Assembly (NCBI GenBank): GCA_964501705.1
Contig: CAZCUQ010000056.1
Location: forward strand, 1 to 12,058
DNA from: RGIG4694 sp964501705
GTDB taxonomy: Bacteria; Bacillota; Clostridia; Oscillospirales; Ruminococcaceae
DNA: 12,058 nt
Direction of reading: 5' to 3'
The notes beneath the pieces are model-generated. The model did no database searches. It saw nothing but the letters and a program-made list of their open reading frames with translations, and was not told the origin of the DNA. Both the position numbers and the translations under genes were made by a program. Positions 7,088-12,058 of the stretch are shown piece after piece; the first letter of the stretch is position 1, and each line of letters starts with the position of its first letter.

Positions 7088-7268
7088 ACTGTATATAATT
7101 TTTTATCCATATACCGTTTTCGTTTCTGTACATTCCGTTTTTTCTTCTGTCTATTTCCTCCATAATTTTTTCGTCCATTCTTTTTTCGGCCTTCTCAAAG
7201 TCCTTCGAAAAGGTTTCCATTTCCTCACCGGACAGGATGTCCGCGTTTATATGTTTGATCTTCGGCAT
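7086..7268 (-). CDS. Small charged hypothetical protein (60 aa)
   Basis: I do not recognise this protein. It is short and highly charged, with a probable amphipathic helix in the middle (about residues 14-43, rich in E, K and M) and a C-terminal NENGIWIKNYIQ tail. There is no signal peptide, membrane span or cysteine. Evidence that it is a real gene: AAAGGAG nine bases before the ATG, a TTGAAA-17-TAAAAT promoter upstream (7296-7324), and a shared bidirectional terminator immediately at its 3' end. It is monocistronic and convergent with dpaAB. A small regulatory or antitoxin-like protein is imaginable, but nothing in the sequence supports a specific role. Confidence 0.75.
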   Translation of the reverse strand: MPKIKHINADILSGEEMETFSKDFEKAEKRMDEKIMEEIDRRKNGMYRNENGIWIKNYIQ

Positions 7269-7295
7269 TTTTCCTCTCTCCTTTGCTTTTTTTAT

Positions 7296-7324
7296 ATTTT
7301 ATCATAAAAACGAGTAAATTTCAA
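7296..7324 (-). promoter_or_regulatory. Sigma-A-like promoter of the 60-aa gene
   Basis: On the minus strand TTGAAA (7324-7319), a 17-base spacer and TAAAAT (7301-7296) lie about 28 bases before the ATG. Confidence 0.55.
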
Positions 7325-7383
7325 TAGTTTCCGAAAAAAATCTAAAAAGGGAAGGGATCGCCGCGTATTTTGAGAAAAAAATT

Positions 7384-7412
7384 TTGAAAAATCGGTATAA
7401 ACTGTTTATCTT
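7384..7412 (+). promoter_or_regulatory. Possible promoter of the M23 peptidase gene
   Basis: TTGAAA (7384-7389), a 17-base spacer and TATCTT (7407-7412) are the best sigma-A-like match in the 235-base gap upstream of the M23 gene. If the gene is spoIIQ, a sigma-F promoter would be expected; I looked for the GGnnAnA-type -10 element and found no convincing one. Confidence 0.3.
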
Positions 7413-7503
7413 TGTCAAGAATAACAGCAAGGGTTCAGGAAGTAAAGAATCTTTCGGAAAATTCCCCGAACATAAACTTAAATAAAAAAGGACGGTTGAT
7501 TCT

Positions 7504-8286
7504 ATGAGCAAATCATTTTTCAAGATCGGGAAACTCGGCGGAAAGGGAGCTGCGGCGGTGATATGCCTGTGTCTCGCGGCAGTTGCGGGAGCAGGAGTAT
7601 ATACCTACAACAAATCGGAGCTTACGGAGGAAAAGCTCTCCGCCTCCGACGACGCAGTCCATTCGGACGATTATCTTAACGCCGACGCGGCGCAGAACGA
7701 TGTTCCCAAAAATGACGGGATCGCGGTTGAAGCGCCTGTGGAATCCGCTATGGAAGAAAGCGGAAACGGCGCTGAAGAAGCCAATGAAGCCGATGAAAAC
7801 GACGCGGTGAATCCTCCCGTAACAGAAGCCGAAAAGTCTCCCTTTGAAGAGGAAAACGCTCTCAGCTCAGGTATTCTGGTACGTCCCGCAGACGGAGATA
7901 TAATCTGCGGTTATTCCAATGGCGAGCTTGTAAAATCCAAAACTCTTGAGGTCTGGAAAACTCATGACGGCATTGATATTGCCGTCACGGCGGGAGATCC
8001 CATAAGAGCCGTCGCTGCGGGAACTGTTACAGCCGTTTACACCGACCCGATGTGGGGAAACTGCATTTCCATCGAACACTCCGGAGGCTATGAAAGCTTT
8101 TATATGGGCGTATCCGACACCATAGAGGTAGCACAGAACGAAAATGTACGTGCGGGCGAGGAGATCGCCGAAGCGGGAAATACCGCAGACGGCGAATCGG
8201 CGGAGGATGATCATCTGCATTTTGCTCTGAAGAAAAACGGAAAATGGATAGATCCCGCAGACGCTCTTTCGGGACTCGGAAGCTGA
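7504..8286 (+). CDS. SpoIIQ-like M23 (LytM) peptidase
   Basis: The 260-aa protein has an N-terminal membrane anchor (about residues 16-35), a long acidic, low-complexity linker (about 40-120) and a C-terminal LytM/M23 domain (122-255). The domain shows LVKSKTLEVWKTHDGIDIA, a pattern typical of clostridial SpoIIQ proteins, with His154 and Asp158 as zinc ligands, and HLH at 237-239 supplying the catalytic and third zinc-binding histidines. All expected active-site residues are present. SpoIIQ is the forespore membrane partner of SpoIIIAH in the engulfment channel; this homolog would be anchored with its domain in the intermembrane space. The ATG has AAAAAAGGACGG upstream. It is monocistronic, bounded by a strong hairpin. 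The alternative is a general cell-wall endopeptidase; nearby dpa genes mildly favour a sporulation role, and I leave the symbol blank. Confidence 0.82.
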   Translation: MSKSFFKIGKLGGKGAAAVICLCLAAVAGAGVYTYNKSELTEEKLSASDDAVHSDDYLNADAAQNDVPKNDGIAVEAPVESAMEESGNGAEEANEADENDAVNPPVTEAEKSPFEEENALSSGILVRPADGDIICGYSNGELVKSKTLEVWKTHDGIDIAVTAGDPIRAVAAGTVTAVYTDPMWGNCISIEHSGGYESFYMGVSDTIEVAQNENVRAGEEIAEAGNTADGESAEDDHLHFALKKNGKWIDPADALSGLGS

Positions 8287-8292
8287 CCTGCC

Positions 8293-8332
8293 AAAACAGG
8301 ACGTTATGAAGTACAACATAACGTCCTGTTTT
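8293..8332. terminator. Strong bidirectional terminator
   Basis: AAAACAGGACGTTATG (8293-8308) pairs perfectly with 8317-8332 over 16 bp around an 8-base loop. It sits between the M23 gene and the convergent lipoprotein gene, and its A-U closing pairs provide a U-tract on each strand. Confidence 0.85.
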
Positions 8333-8382
8333 ACATAGCTTTACCTTTTCGCGTTTACGCGGCGAAATTTAAAGCGGTTTGT

Positions 8383-8545
8383 TTATTCCGTTTCCTTTTC
8401 TTGAGAATCTTCGCCCTTTTCTGTCTCAAGAGAAACGCTTGAAACAAGAACGGCTGTTTTATCTTCAAGACTGGTGGTAACTATTTCAAAATGAGTGCAG
8501 TAATAACCCTCGGTATTGTCAACAGTCTGAAGTATAGGTCATATT
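8383..8545 (-). pseudogene. Out-of-frame C-terminal part of the lipoprotein gene
   Basis: Directly after the in-frame stop of the lipoprotein ORF, the +1 reading frame continues without a stop for about 50 codons. It reads QTVDNTEGYYCTHFEIV then a polar Glu/Lys/Ser-rich tail ending EKETE and TAA at 8383. Composition and polarity match the upstream protein. Removing one T near 8533 would join the two frames as NMTYT-QTVDNTEGYYC, giving a 232-aa lipoprotein. The two frames can be joined only between about 8520 and 8545. Either the gene is truly frameshifted or there is a single-base sequence error. Confidence 0.7.
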
Positions 8546-9082
8546 CACATCAATGGTGAAGCTTGACAAAACAAATCTGGTCTGAATTTCATATTCAAGG
8601 TCAACGTCCTCGGTACCCACCTGATTTGTCTCGTAACCCGTAACCTTGTATTTGCGCGCAAGCTTTTTCACCTTTTCATCGTAATACTGCTCAGCCACGT
8701 CTCTGGGAAGAAGACATACGGATTCCTCCGAAAAACCCGTGAGAAGATACTCCTTATCCGACTCGCTGTAATTGAAGCGATATGTAACAATGGAATCGTC
8801 ACAGTAGAAAAACTGGCTGTCCGACGGAACATATTCTTTCATTTCCGCGATATCGGTCTCCGGATTCACACACCACAGAACATCATCGCTTTCATAGAAA
8901 ACCTCACTCTGATTGTTGATGGACAGAACCTTTGACTGAGACATACCGAGTCTTACCTTGGAAAGTACTCCCGTATAAGCCTCACCTTCCTCTTTTTCGG
9001 CGTCATCTCCGCAGCCTGAAAGCGATAAGATTACAACTGCCGACAAAATCAGTGATAAAATCCTATTTAATTTCAGTTTCAA
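8519..9082 (-). CDS. Putative lipoprotein, C-terminus lost by frameshift
   Basis: The 187-aa ORF opens with a lipoprotein signal peptide: basic KLKLNR, a hydrophobic core and lipobox LSGC with Cys24 as the lipidation site, so the product is expected on the outer face of the membrane. The mature part contains YTGVLSKVRLGMSQSKVLSI, which resembles the start of BLIP/SmpA-like repeats in which RLGM-S-S-V is a recurrent signature; this is a pattern impression only. The start is TTG at 9082, with GAGAGG upstream, and it is the only start that preserves the signal peptide. A TTGACT-16-TATAAT promoter lies at 9124-9151. The protein ends abnormally in TSDC, and homologous-looking coding sequence carries on in another frame to 8383, so the annotated product is probably a truncation. 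Function unknown. Confidence 0.8.
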   Translation of the reverse strand: MKLKLNRILSLILSAVVILSLSGCGDDAEKEEGEAYTGVLSKVRLGMSQSKVLSINNQSEVFYESDDVLWCVNPETDIAEMKEYVPSDSQFFYCDDSIVTYRFNYSESDKEYLLTGFSEESVCLLPRDVAEQYYDEKVKKLARKYKVTGYETNQVGTEDVDLEYEIQTRFVLSSFTIDVNMTYTSDC

Positions 9083-9123
9083 AATATCAGTTCCTCTCGG
9101 GAAAAAAATTTTTTACATAATCA

Positions 9124-9151
9124 ATTATACCATATTCTCGCAAAAAGTCAA
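9124..9151 (-). promoter_or_regulatory. Sigma-A promoter of the lipoprotein gene
   Basis: On the minus strand TTGACT (9151-9146), a 16-base spacer and TATAAT (9129-9124) lie about 41 bases before the TTG start. Confidence 0.72.
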
Positions 9152-9281
9152 GATTTTTTCACAAATTTATTTCGGAATATTCCTCATGCAGTTGATCCGC
9201 CCGCATTTTACGCGTTTACGCGCCGTAACGACTATCAGGCGAAAAGAATATACTGAAATAAAAAAGAGGTGACTGCACGGC

Positions 9282-9485
9282 ATGAATACGGGCGGACTTT
9301 GCCCTGCGGCTGCGGCGGCTGCTGCGGCGGCTTTTATCGCCGAGGGGAAAACCATCGAAGAAATCGAGCTTATCGCGGCGGTTTTTGTACAAATAGGAGA
9401 AACACTCGAAACCATTGCGGCGGCAAGAAACTGTGAAGCGGCGGCAAAAGAAAATAACTGCGGGAGCAGTCATTCGTCTCTGTAA
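9282..9485 (+). CDS. Small alanine-rich protein (DUF6774-like)
   Basis: The 67-aa product begins MNTGGLCP, then nine consecutive alanines (9-17), then FIAEGKTIEEIELIAAVFVQ and IGETLETIAAARN, ending in a Cys/Ser-rich tail. The pattern (N-terminal Cys-Pro, an Ala-rich helix, then L/I-A-x-F-x-Q-x-G-x-x-L-x-T-I-A) is one I associate with a small uncharacterised clostridial family, possibly DUF6774; this attribution is from memory and unverified. The ATG is preceded by GAGGTG at a slightly long spacing of 10 bases, and no convincing promoter was found. Its 3' end overlaps the convergent mnmM gene by 16 bases. There are no membrane or catalytic features; two helices likely make up most of the protein. 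Confidence 0.7.
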   Translation: MNTGGLCPAAAAAAAAAFIAEGKTIEEIELIAAVFVQIGETLETIAAARNCEAAAKENNCGSSHSSL

Positions 9486-10045
9486 ATTATAACGGGCAGA
9501 GGCGGACAGTTCGGGCGGTTTACAAACGGCATCTCAAGAACTGAATATTTTTTGCTGTCAATCGTCGGGAGAAATTCAAGTATCGCGTCATGCTCAACGA
9601 AACCCGTATCGCGTCCGTAATATATGATTATCGTCATGATTCCGTCCTTTTTGAGCAGCTTCAGACCTTTTTCGACAGCCGCAATGCTCGTTTCTTTTTT
9701 TGTGGATATTTTATGATCTCCATTCGGGAGCCAGCCCAGATTAAATGTAATGCATGAAACGGTTTCTTCCTCGAAATATTTGTCCATATTGCTGTGACAT
9801 TCAAGCAGAACGTCCGCTCTGTCGGAGAGCATATTCTCCGACAGAAGCGCTTTTGTTGAATCCACGGCTTCTTTTTGTATATCGAATGCGGTAACGTGTC
9901 CGGTGTCCCCGACAAGAGACGCTAAAAGCAGCGTATCGTTTCCCCTGCCCGCAGTCGCGTCTATGCAGATATCACCTGATTTTACGTGTTCTGTAATTGC
10001 CCGTTTAATTATATCGAGAGCATTGAAGGATTTTCTTGCAGACAT
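9470..10045 (-). CDS. mnmM: tRNA mnm5s2U34 methyltransferase (YtqB/MnmM family)
   Basis: This 191-aa class I SAM-dependent methyltransferase has motif I IDATAGRGNDTLLLA (28-42), the acidic ribose-binding Asp in VTAFDIQ (51-57), motif IV FNLGWLPNGDH (101-111), and C-terminal FVNRPNCPPLPVII (174-187). The length and the NLGWLPxGDH/NRPNxPP signatures are those of YtqB, described as the Gram-positive enzyme MnmM that completes mnm5s2U at the tRNA wobble position by methylating the aminomethyl intermediate. The ATG has only a weak ribosome binding site (GGGATGTGA). It is the last gene of a probable tmk - YesL-like - mnmM operon, 26 bases after the preceding stop, and no terminator separates it from the overlapping convergent gene. 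Confidence 0.88.
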   Translation of the reverse strand: MSARKSFNALDIIKRAITEHVKSGDICIDATAGRGNDTLLLASLVGDTGHVTAFDIQKEAVDSTKALLSENMLSDRADVLLECHSNMDKYFEEETVSCITFNLGWLPNGDHKISTKKETSIAAVEKGLKLLKKDGIMTIIIYYGRDTGFVEHDAILEFLPTIDSKKYSVLEMPFVNRPNCPPLPVIIYRDE

Positions 10046-10071
10046 TTTTTCACATCCCGATGAGAAGATAA

Positions 10072-10731
10072 TTACTGTTCAATATCGTCTTTTTCTTCGG
10101 CGCTTCTGTCAACCTTTGTTTCGGGGAGCTTTTCTATCTTTCTGAAAAGCGGGAGCGCCATTGCGCATACCGTGTAGATAATAAACGCGGGGCCGACAAG
10201 AATTCCTATAAAAACAGTGGTTTCGTTCCATAAGATCAGACATATCTCGACCGCAAGCACGATAACCAGCAAGACGGACCGCAGAAAATATTTCATGGAT
10301 ATCTCAAAGGAGTTTCTGAGACTTCCCATCAGTGAGTTTTCGTATCTCGCAAGCAGAGGATAAGCGTAAAGCTCGGAAAAGCCGAGAATATACGCCGTTC
10401 CGACGCCAACTATTATAAAAAGTATCCTGTGCGAAACCGCGTTTATTATAAACTGAATATCAATGTAAACCGCCCATATGCTGATTATCGAAATAAGCGA
10501 CATGGGAATACCCTGCCTGAGATTAGCTTTCCACTGCTTTATAAACTGTGACGCTATCTTTCCCTCGCGTTCCTCGGACATTTTAAGTGCCACGGCGGAA
10601 GCGGCAATCGTAGACGCACCAACGGTCACTATCGGCAGACTGAAGATCAGCCACATGACATTAAGAGTAAAAATATCCGTGAGCTTCTGCATGAATTTGT
10701 AAAGCTTGCTGTTTGTACTGAAAACACTCAT
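10072..10731 (-). CDS. DUF624/YesL-family membrane protein
   Basis: The 219-aa protein shows the N-terminal signature of the DUF624 (YesL) family: a short amphipathic lead, LTDIFTLNVMWLIFSLPIVT and VGASTIAASAVAL, followed by several further membrane spans (about 70-95, 100-125, 145-167 and 170-192) and a charged cytoplasmic tail. The family is found next to sugar ABC transporters in Bacillus, but its function is not established. Here no sugar genes are near; instead it is sandwiched between tmk (its start lies eight bases after the tmk stop, within which AGGGG serves as ribosome binding site) and mnmM. Co-transcription is likely. Confidence 0.85.
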   Translation of the reverse strand: MSVFSTNSKLYKFMQKLTDIFTLNVMWLIFSLPIVTVGASTIAASAVALKMSEEREGKIASQFIKQWKANLRQGIPMSLISIISIWAVYIDIQFIINAVSHRILFIIVGVGTAYILGFSELYAYPLLARYENSLMGSLRNSFEISMKYFLRSVLLVIVLAVEICLILWNETTVFIGILVGPAFIIYTVCAMALPLFRKIEKLPETKVDRSAEEKDDIEQ

Positions 10732-10739
10732 ATTTTCCC

Positions 10740-11360
10740 CTACCTGTAAAGTTTCTTTACAATTTCGTATATCTTATCGGAGATCTCCTCTTCGGATGAT
10801 TCTCCGTTTACCGTCACGATTTTTTCGCTGTCCCTGCATTTTTCAAAAGCCTTGAAATAGTTTTCTCTCGTCACGGCGAGGCGTTCTTCCGTTTCATATA
10901 TTTCCCTTACTGTTCTCCCCTCGGAGATTCTCTTCAGCGCGAGAGAGACGGGAACATCTATAAAGATATTAATATCGGGTTTTAAAATATCCGCGGTTAT
11001 CTTATTGTAAAAAATAATATCATCCATTGGGATATCCGCGCTCTGATAAGCGTAGGAGGAAAAGTAAAATCTGTCGGTAAGCACGGTTTTTCCGCTTTTT
11101 ATTATATTTATGAGTCCGTCTGTCCCATTAGTGACATGATCTATTCTGTCAGCTGTGAAGAGCGCGGCTGTGGCGCGGCTGTCCATCTTTATTCTGCCCG
11201 TCATGACACTATGGATTAGCGAGCCTGTCGGAGAATCGGTAGGTTCTCTTGTGACATAGCATGATATTCCGTCATTATGCAGTTTTTCGGCAAGAAGTCT
11301 AAGCTGTGTGCTTTTTCCCGAGCCGTCTATTCCCTCGAAAGCGATAAATTTTCCGTTCAT
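10740..11360 (-). CDS. tmk: Thymidylate (dTMP) kinase
   Basis: The 206-aa protein begins MNGKFIAFEGIDGSGKSTQ, with the P-loop at 10-18, followed by TREPT (37-41), TDRFYFSSYAYQ (95-106; DR(F/Y) motif that binds dTMP) and the LID region around 146-160 (SEGRTVREIYETEER). It phosphorylates dTMP to dTDP for DNA synthesis in the cytoplasm. The reading frame is open for 44 codons further upstream, but that extension is A/T-rich Ile/Asn/Phe/Lys sequence outside the conserved family start. The ATG at 11360 has GAGG eight bases upstream and places the P-loop normally. The LID sequence is not the commonest bacterial form (usually Arg-rich with DRxE), although family membership is clear. First gene of the tmk - YesL-like - mnmM operon. 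Confidence 0.93.
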   Translation of the reverse strand: MNGKFIAFEGIDGSGKSTQLRLLAEKLHNDGISCYVTREPTDSPTGSLIHSVMTGRIKMDSRATAALFTADRIDHVTNGTDGLINIIKSGKTVLTDRFYFSSYAYQSADIPMDDIIFYNKITADILKPDINIFIDVPVSLALKRISEGRTVREIYETEERLAVTRENYFKAFEKCRDSEKIVTVNGESSEEEISDKIYEIVKKLYR

Positions 11361-11391
11361 ATTTTTTTCCTCAAAAATATTATTTATAAAT

Positions 11392-11419
11392 ATTTTATCA
11401 CAATAAAAGAATGTGTTCA
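11392..11419 (-). promoter_or_regulatory. Possible promoter of the tmk operon
   Basis: In the 205-base A/T-rich gap upstream of tmk, TGAACA (11419-11414), a 16-base spacer and an extended -10 TGATAAAAT (11400-11392) on the minus strand form the best candidate. The base composition makes chance matches likely. Confidence 0.35.
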
Positions 11420-11527
11420 TGTATTTTCTGTGTATATTTTTCATATTAAATATTATTGCAGTCAAAATCCATATCTTTTTTTCAAAATACAAAAAAATAT
11501 TTGTTATATATAACGAAGAAAAAATTG

Positions 11528-11556
11528 TTGATTTTTTACTCGTGATATGGTATAAT
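11528..11556 (+). promoter_or_regulatory. Promoter of tRNA-Ser
   Basis: TTGATT (11528-11533), a 17-base spacer and TATAAT (11551-11556) lie nine bases before the tRNA 5' end, leaving almost no leader. Confidence 0.75.
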
Positions 11557-11565
11557 TAATCTGTT

Positions 11566-11655
11566 GGAGATGTATCGAAGTGGTCGTAACGAGCTTGACT
11601 CGAAATCAAGTTGTCCGTTAAGGGCACGTGGGTTCGAATCCCACCGTCTCCGCCA
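11566..11655 (+). tRNA. tRNA-Ser (anticodon CGA)
   Basis: The 7-bp acceptor stem pairs GGAGATG (11566-11572) with CGTCTCC (11645-11651), with one U-G pair. The anticodon arm is CTTGA-CTCGAAA-TCAAG, giving anticodon CGA, which reads the serine codon UCG. A long class II variable arm (around TCCGTTAAGGG) is typical of tRNA-Ser. The T arm has GTGGG-TTCGAAT-CCCAC. Discriminator G is at 11652 and CCA is encoded at 11653-11655. It has its own promoter and terminator, so it is an isolated tRNA gene. Confidence 0.96.
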
Positions 11656-11703
11656 ATAAGAAAAGAACCGCATAATAAAGCGGTTCTTTTCTTATTGGCG
11701 GAT
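11650..11703 (+). terminator. Terminator hairpin fused to the tRNA 3' end
   Basis: The core stem AAAAGAACCGC/GCGGTTCTTTT with loop ATAATAAA is followed by U-rich sequence. Perfect complementarity extends outward to 23 bp, from TCCGCCA at the tRNA acceptor end to TGGCGGA at about 11702. The outer part of the stem would therefore compete with the tRNA acceptor end before processing. Confidence 0.8.
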
Positions 11704-11720
11704 ATTGGCGGAAACGGTGG
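11703..11720 (-). repeat. Inverted near-copy of the tRNA-Ser 3' end
   Basis: Positions 11703-11720 on the minus strand match tRNA positions 11641-11658 on the plus strand at 17 of 18 bases (CCACCGTTTCCGCCAATA against CCACCGTCTCCGCCAATA). The copy covers the last T-stem bases, the 3' acceptor strand, discriminator and CCA. The rest of a tRNA is not recognisable beyond it. It is additional to the hairpin's own TATTGGCGGA-type arm. Confidence 0.65.
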
Positions 11721-11751
11721 CAGCTTCAAATGAAAACAGAGCTTACATCCG

Positions 11752-12057
11752 ATGACGGGCAGACTCGAATCGGGAGAGCAGGAGCAGTCCCGCACGATTG
11801 CAGACCTTGTGATAAAGATAAACGAGGCAAATCTTCTGAACTATGAAGGAGACGTGCTTGGCGATGCTTACGAGTACCTTATCGGGCAGTTTGCAAGCGA
11901 GACAGGCAAAAAAGCGGGAGAATTCTACACCCCGCAGGAGGTTTCTCAGATACTTACGCGAATTGCCATTATGGGTCAGGAAGACAAAATGGGACTTCTT
12001 GTTTATGAAATCAAAGTGCAGAGTTTGATACAATTCAGCGATAGCCTTGCCGCTTGA
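11752..12057 (+). pseudogene. Remnant of type I restriction-modification M subunit (hsdM)
   Basis: The ORF reads TIADLVIKINEANLL, then GDVLGDAYEYLIGQFASETG and KKAGEFYTPQEVSQILTRI, a highly typical stretch of HsdM N6-adenine methyltransferases just before the catalytic domain. The normal N-terminal roughly 150 residues are missing: there is an in-frame TGA at 11731 and only a tRNA terminator before it. After GQEDKMGLLVY (about 12006) the expected DPxxGSGSL SAM-binding motif is replaced by unrelated sequence (EIKVQSLIQFSDSLAA) and a stop at 12055. Both ends are lost, so no methyltransferase activity is possible from this fragment. No ribosome binding site precedes the ATG. It most likely marks a deletion scar of an inserted restriction locus downstream of tRNA-Ser; what follows the window edge is unknown. 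Confidence 0.75.
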
Positions 12058-12058
12058 A

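Noticed and set aside
7867..8319. 150-codon minus-strand ORF opposite the M23 domain
   Set aside because: It is opposite the conserved LytM domain, starts inside the terminator hairpin and shows no domain pattern.
9167..9473. Two minus-strand ORFs opposite the alanine-rich gene
   Set aside because: Low-complexity alanine/arginine runs produced by the GCG/GCT repeat in other frames; no translation signals.
11361..11492. 44-codon N-terminal extension of Tmk
   Set aside because: It is A/T-rich non-conserved sequence; the family start MNGKFIAFEG with GAGG upstream is at 11360.
11641..11720. Classical attL/attR-type direct repeat of the tRNA 3' end
   Set aside because: The second copy is inverted, not direct, and no integrase is visible in the window.
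11556..11795. Minus-strand ORF containing GGIRTHVPLT
   Set aside because: This is the well-known spurious translation of a tRNA-Ser gene read antisense.
12007..12058. Possible minus-strand coding (SSGKAIAELYQTLHF) entering from the right edge
   Set aside because: The stretch is only about 17 codons before it runs antisense to the hsdM segment; too short to support, though it may be tested when sequence beyond the edge is available.

Overview
The window looks like a chromosomal segment of a spore-forming member of the Clostridia (Firmicutes). The evidence is dipicolinate synthase genes (dpaA/dpaB) behind a sigma-K-like promoter, a SpoIIQ-like LytM protein, strong AGGAGG ribosome binding sites, TTGACA/TATAAT promoters, and an A/T-rich intergenic background with moderately GC-rich genes. 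The style suggests an Oscillospirales/Ruminococcaceae-type gut bacterium, but genus cannot be fixed from sequence reading alone. No CRISPR array, rRNA gene, insertion sequence or replication origin was seen.

Layout. Positions 1-3594 (minus strand) hold a tandem pair of complete-architecture ABC half-transporters; the second runs off the left edge. In front of them lies the most interesting element of the window: a perfect-consensus promoter, a 23-codon leader peptide with its own strong ribosome binding site, and a 16-bp intrinsic terminator between that leader and the first transporter. Alternative pairings in the leader RNA form a plausible four-segment attenuator, in the manner known for drug-inducible ABC exporters such as Bacillus subtilis bmrB-bmrCD. 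Divergent from this (4030-4875, plus) is a membrane-anchored C39-like cysteine peptidase. It converges on a small multispanning membrane protein (4938-5444, minus).

Positions 5520-7087 contain the dpaA-dpaB operon with a terminator shared with a 60-aa protein read convergently (7086-7268, minus). A SpoIIQ-like M23 peptidase follows (7504-8286, plus). Next comes a lipoprotein gene (minus) whose last roughly 48 codons are out of frame, indicating a frameshift near 8520-8545. A 67-aa alanine-rich protein (9282-9485, plus) overlaps the 3' end of a minus-strand operon, tmk - DUF624/YesL-type membrane protein - mnmM (ytqB), which covers 9470-11360.

The right edge has a tRNA-Ser(CGA) with its own promoter and a terminator whose 23-bp stem includes the encoded CCA end. 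Just beyond it is an inverted, one-mismatch copy of the tRNA 3' end, and then a decayed fragment of a type I restriction-modification M subunit (hsdM) that loses homology just before its catalytic motif. This edge looks like a rearranged or mobile-DNA boundary.

Functional themes: spore formation (dipicolinic acid synthesis in the mother cell, and engulfment/channel peptidase), nucleotide and tRNA housekeeping (tmk, mnmM), and an inducible export module with translation-coupled attenuation.
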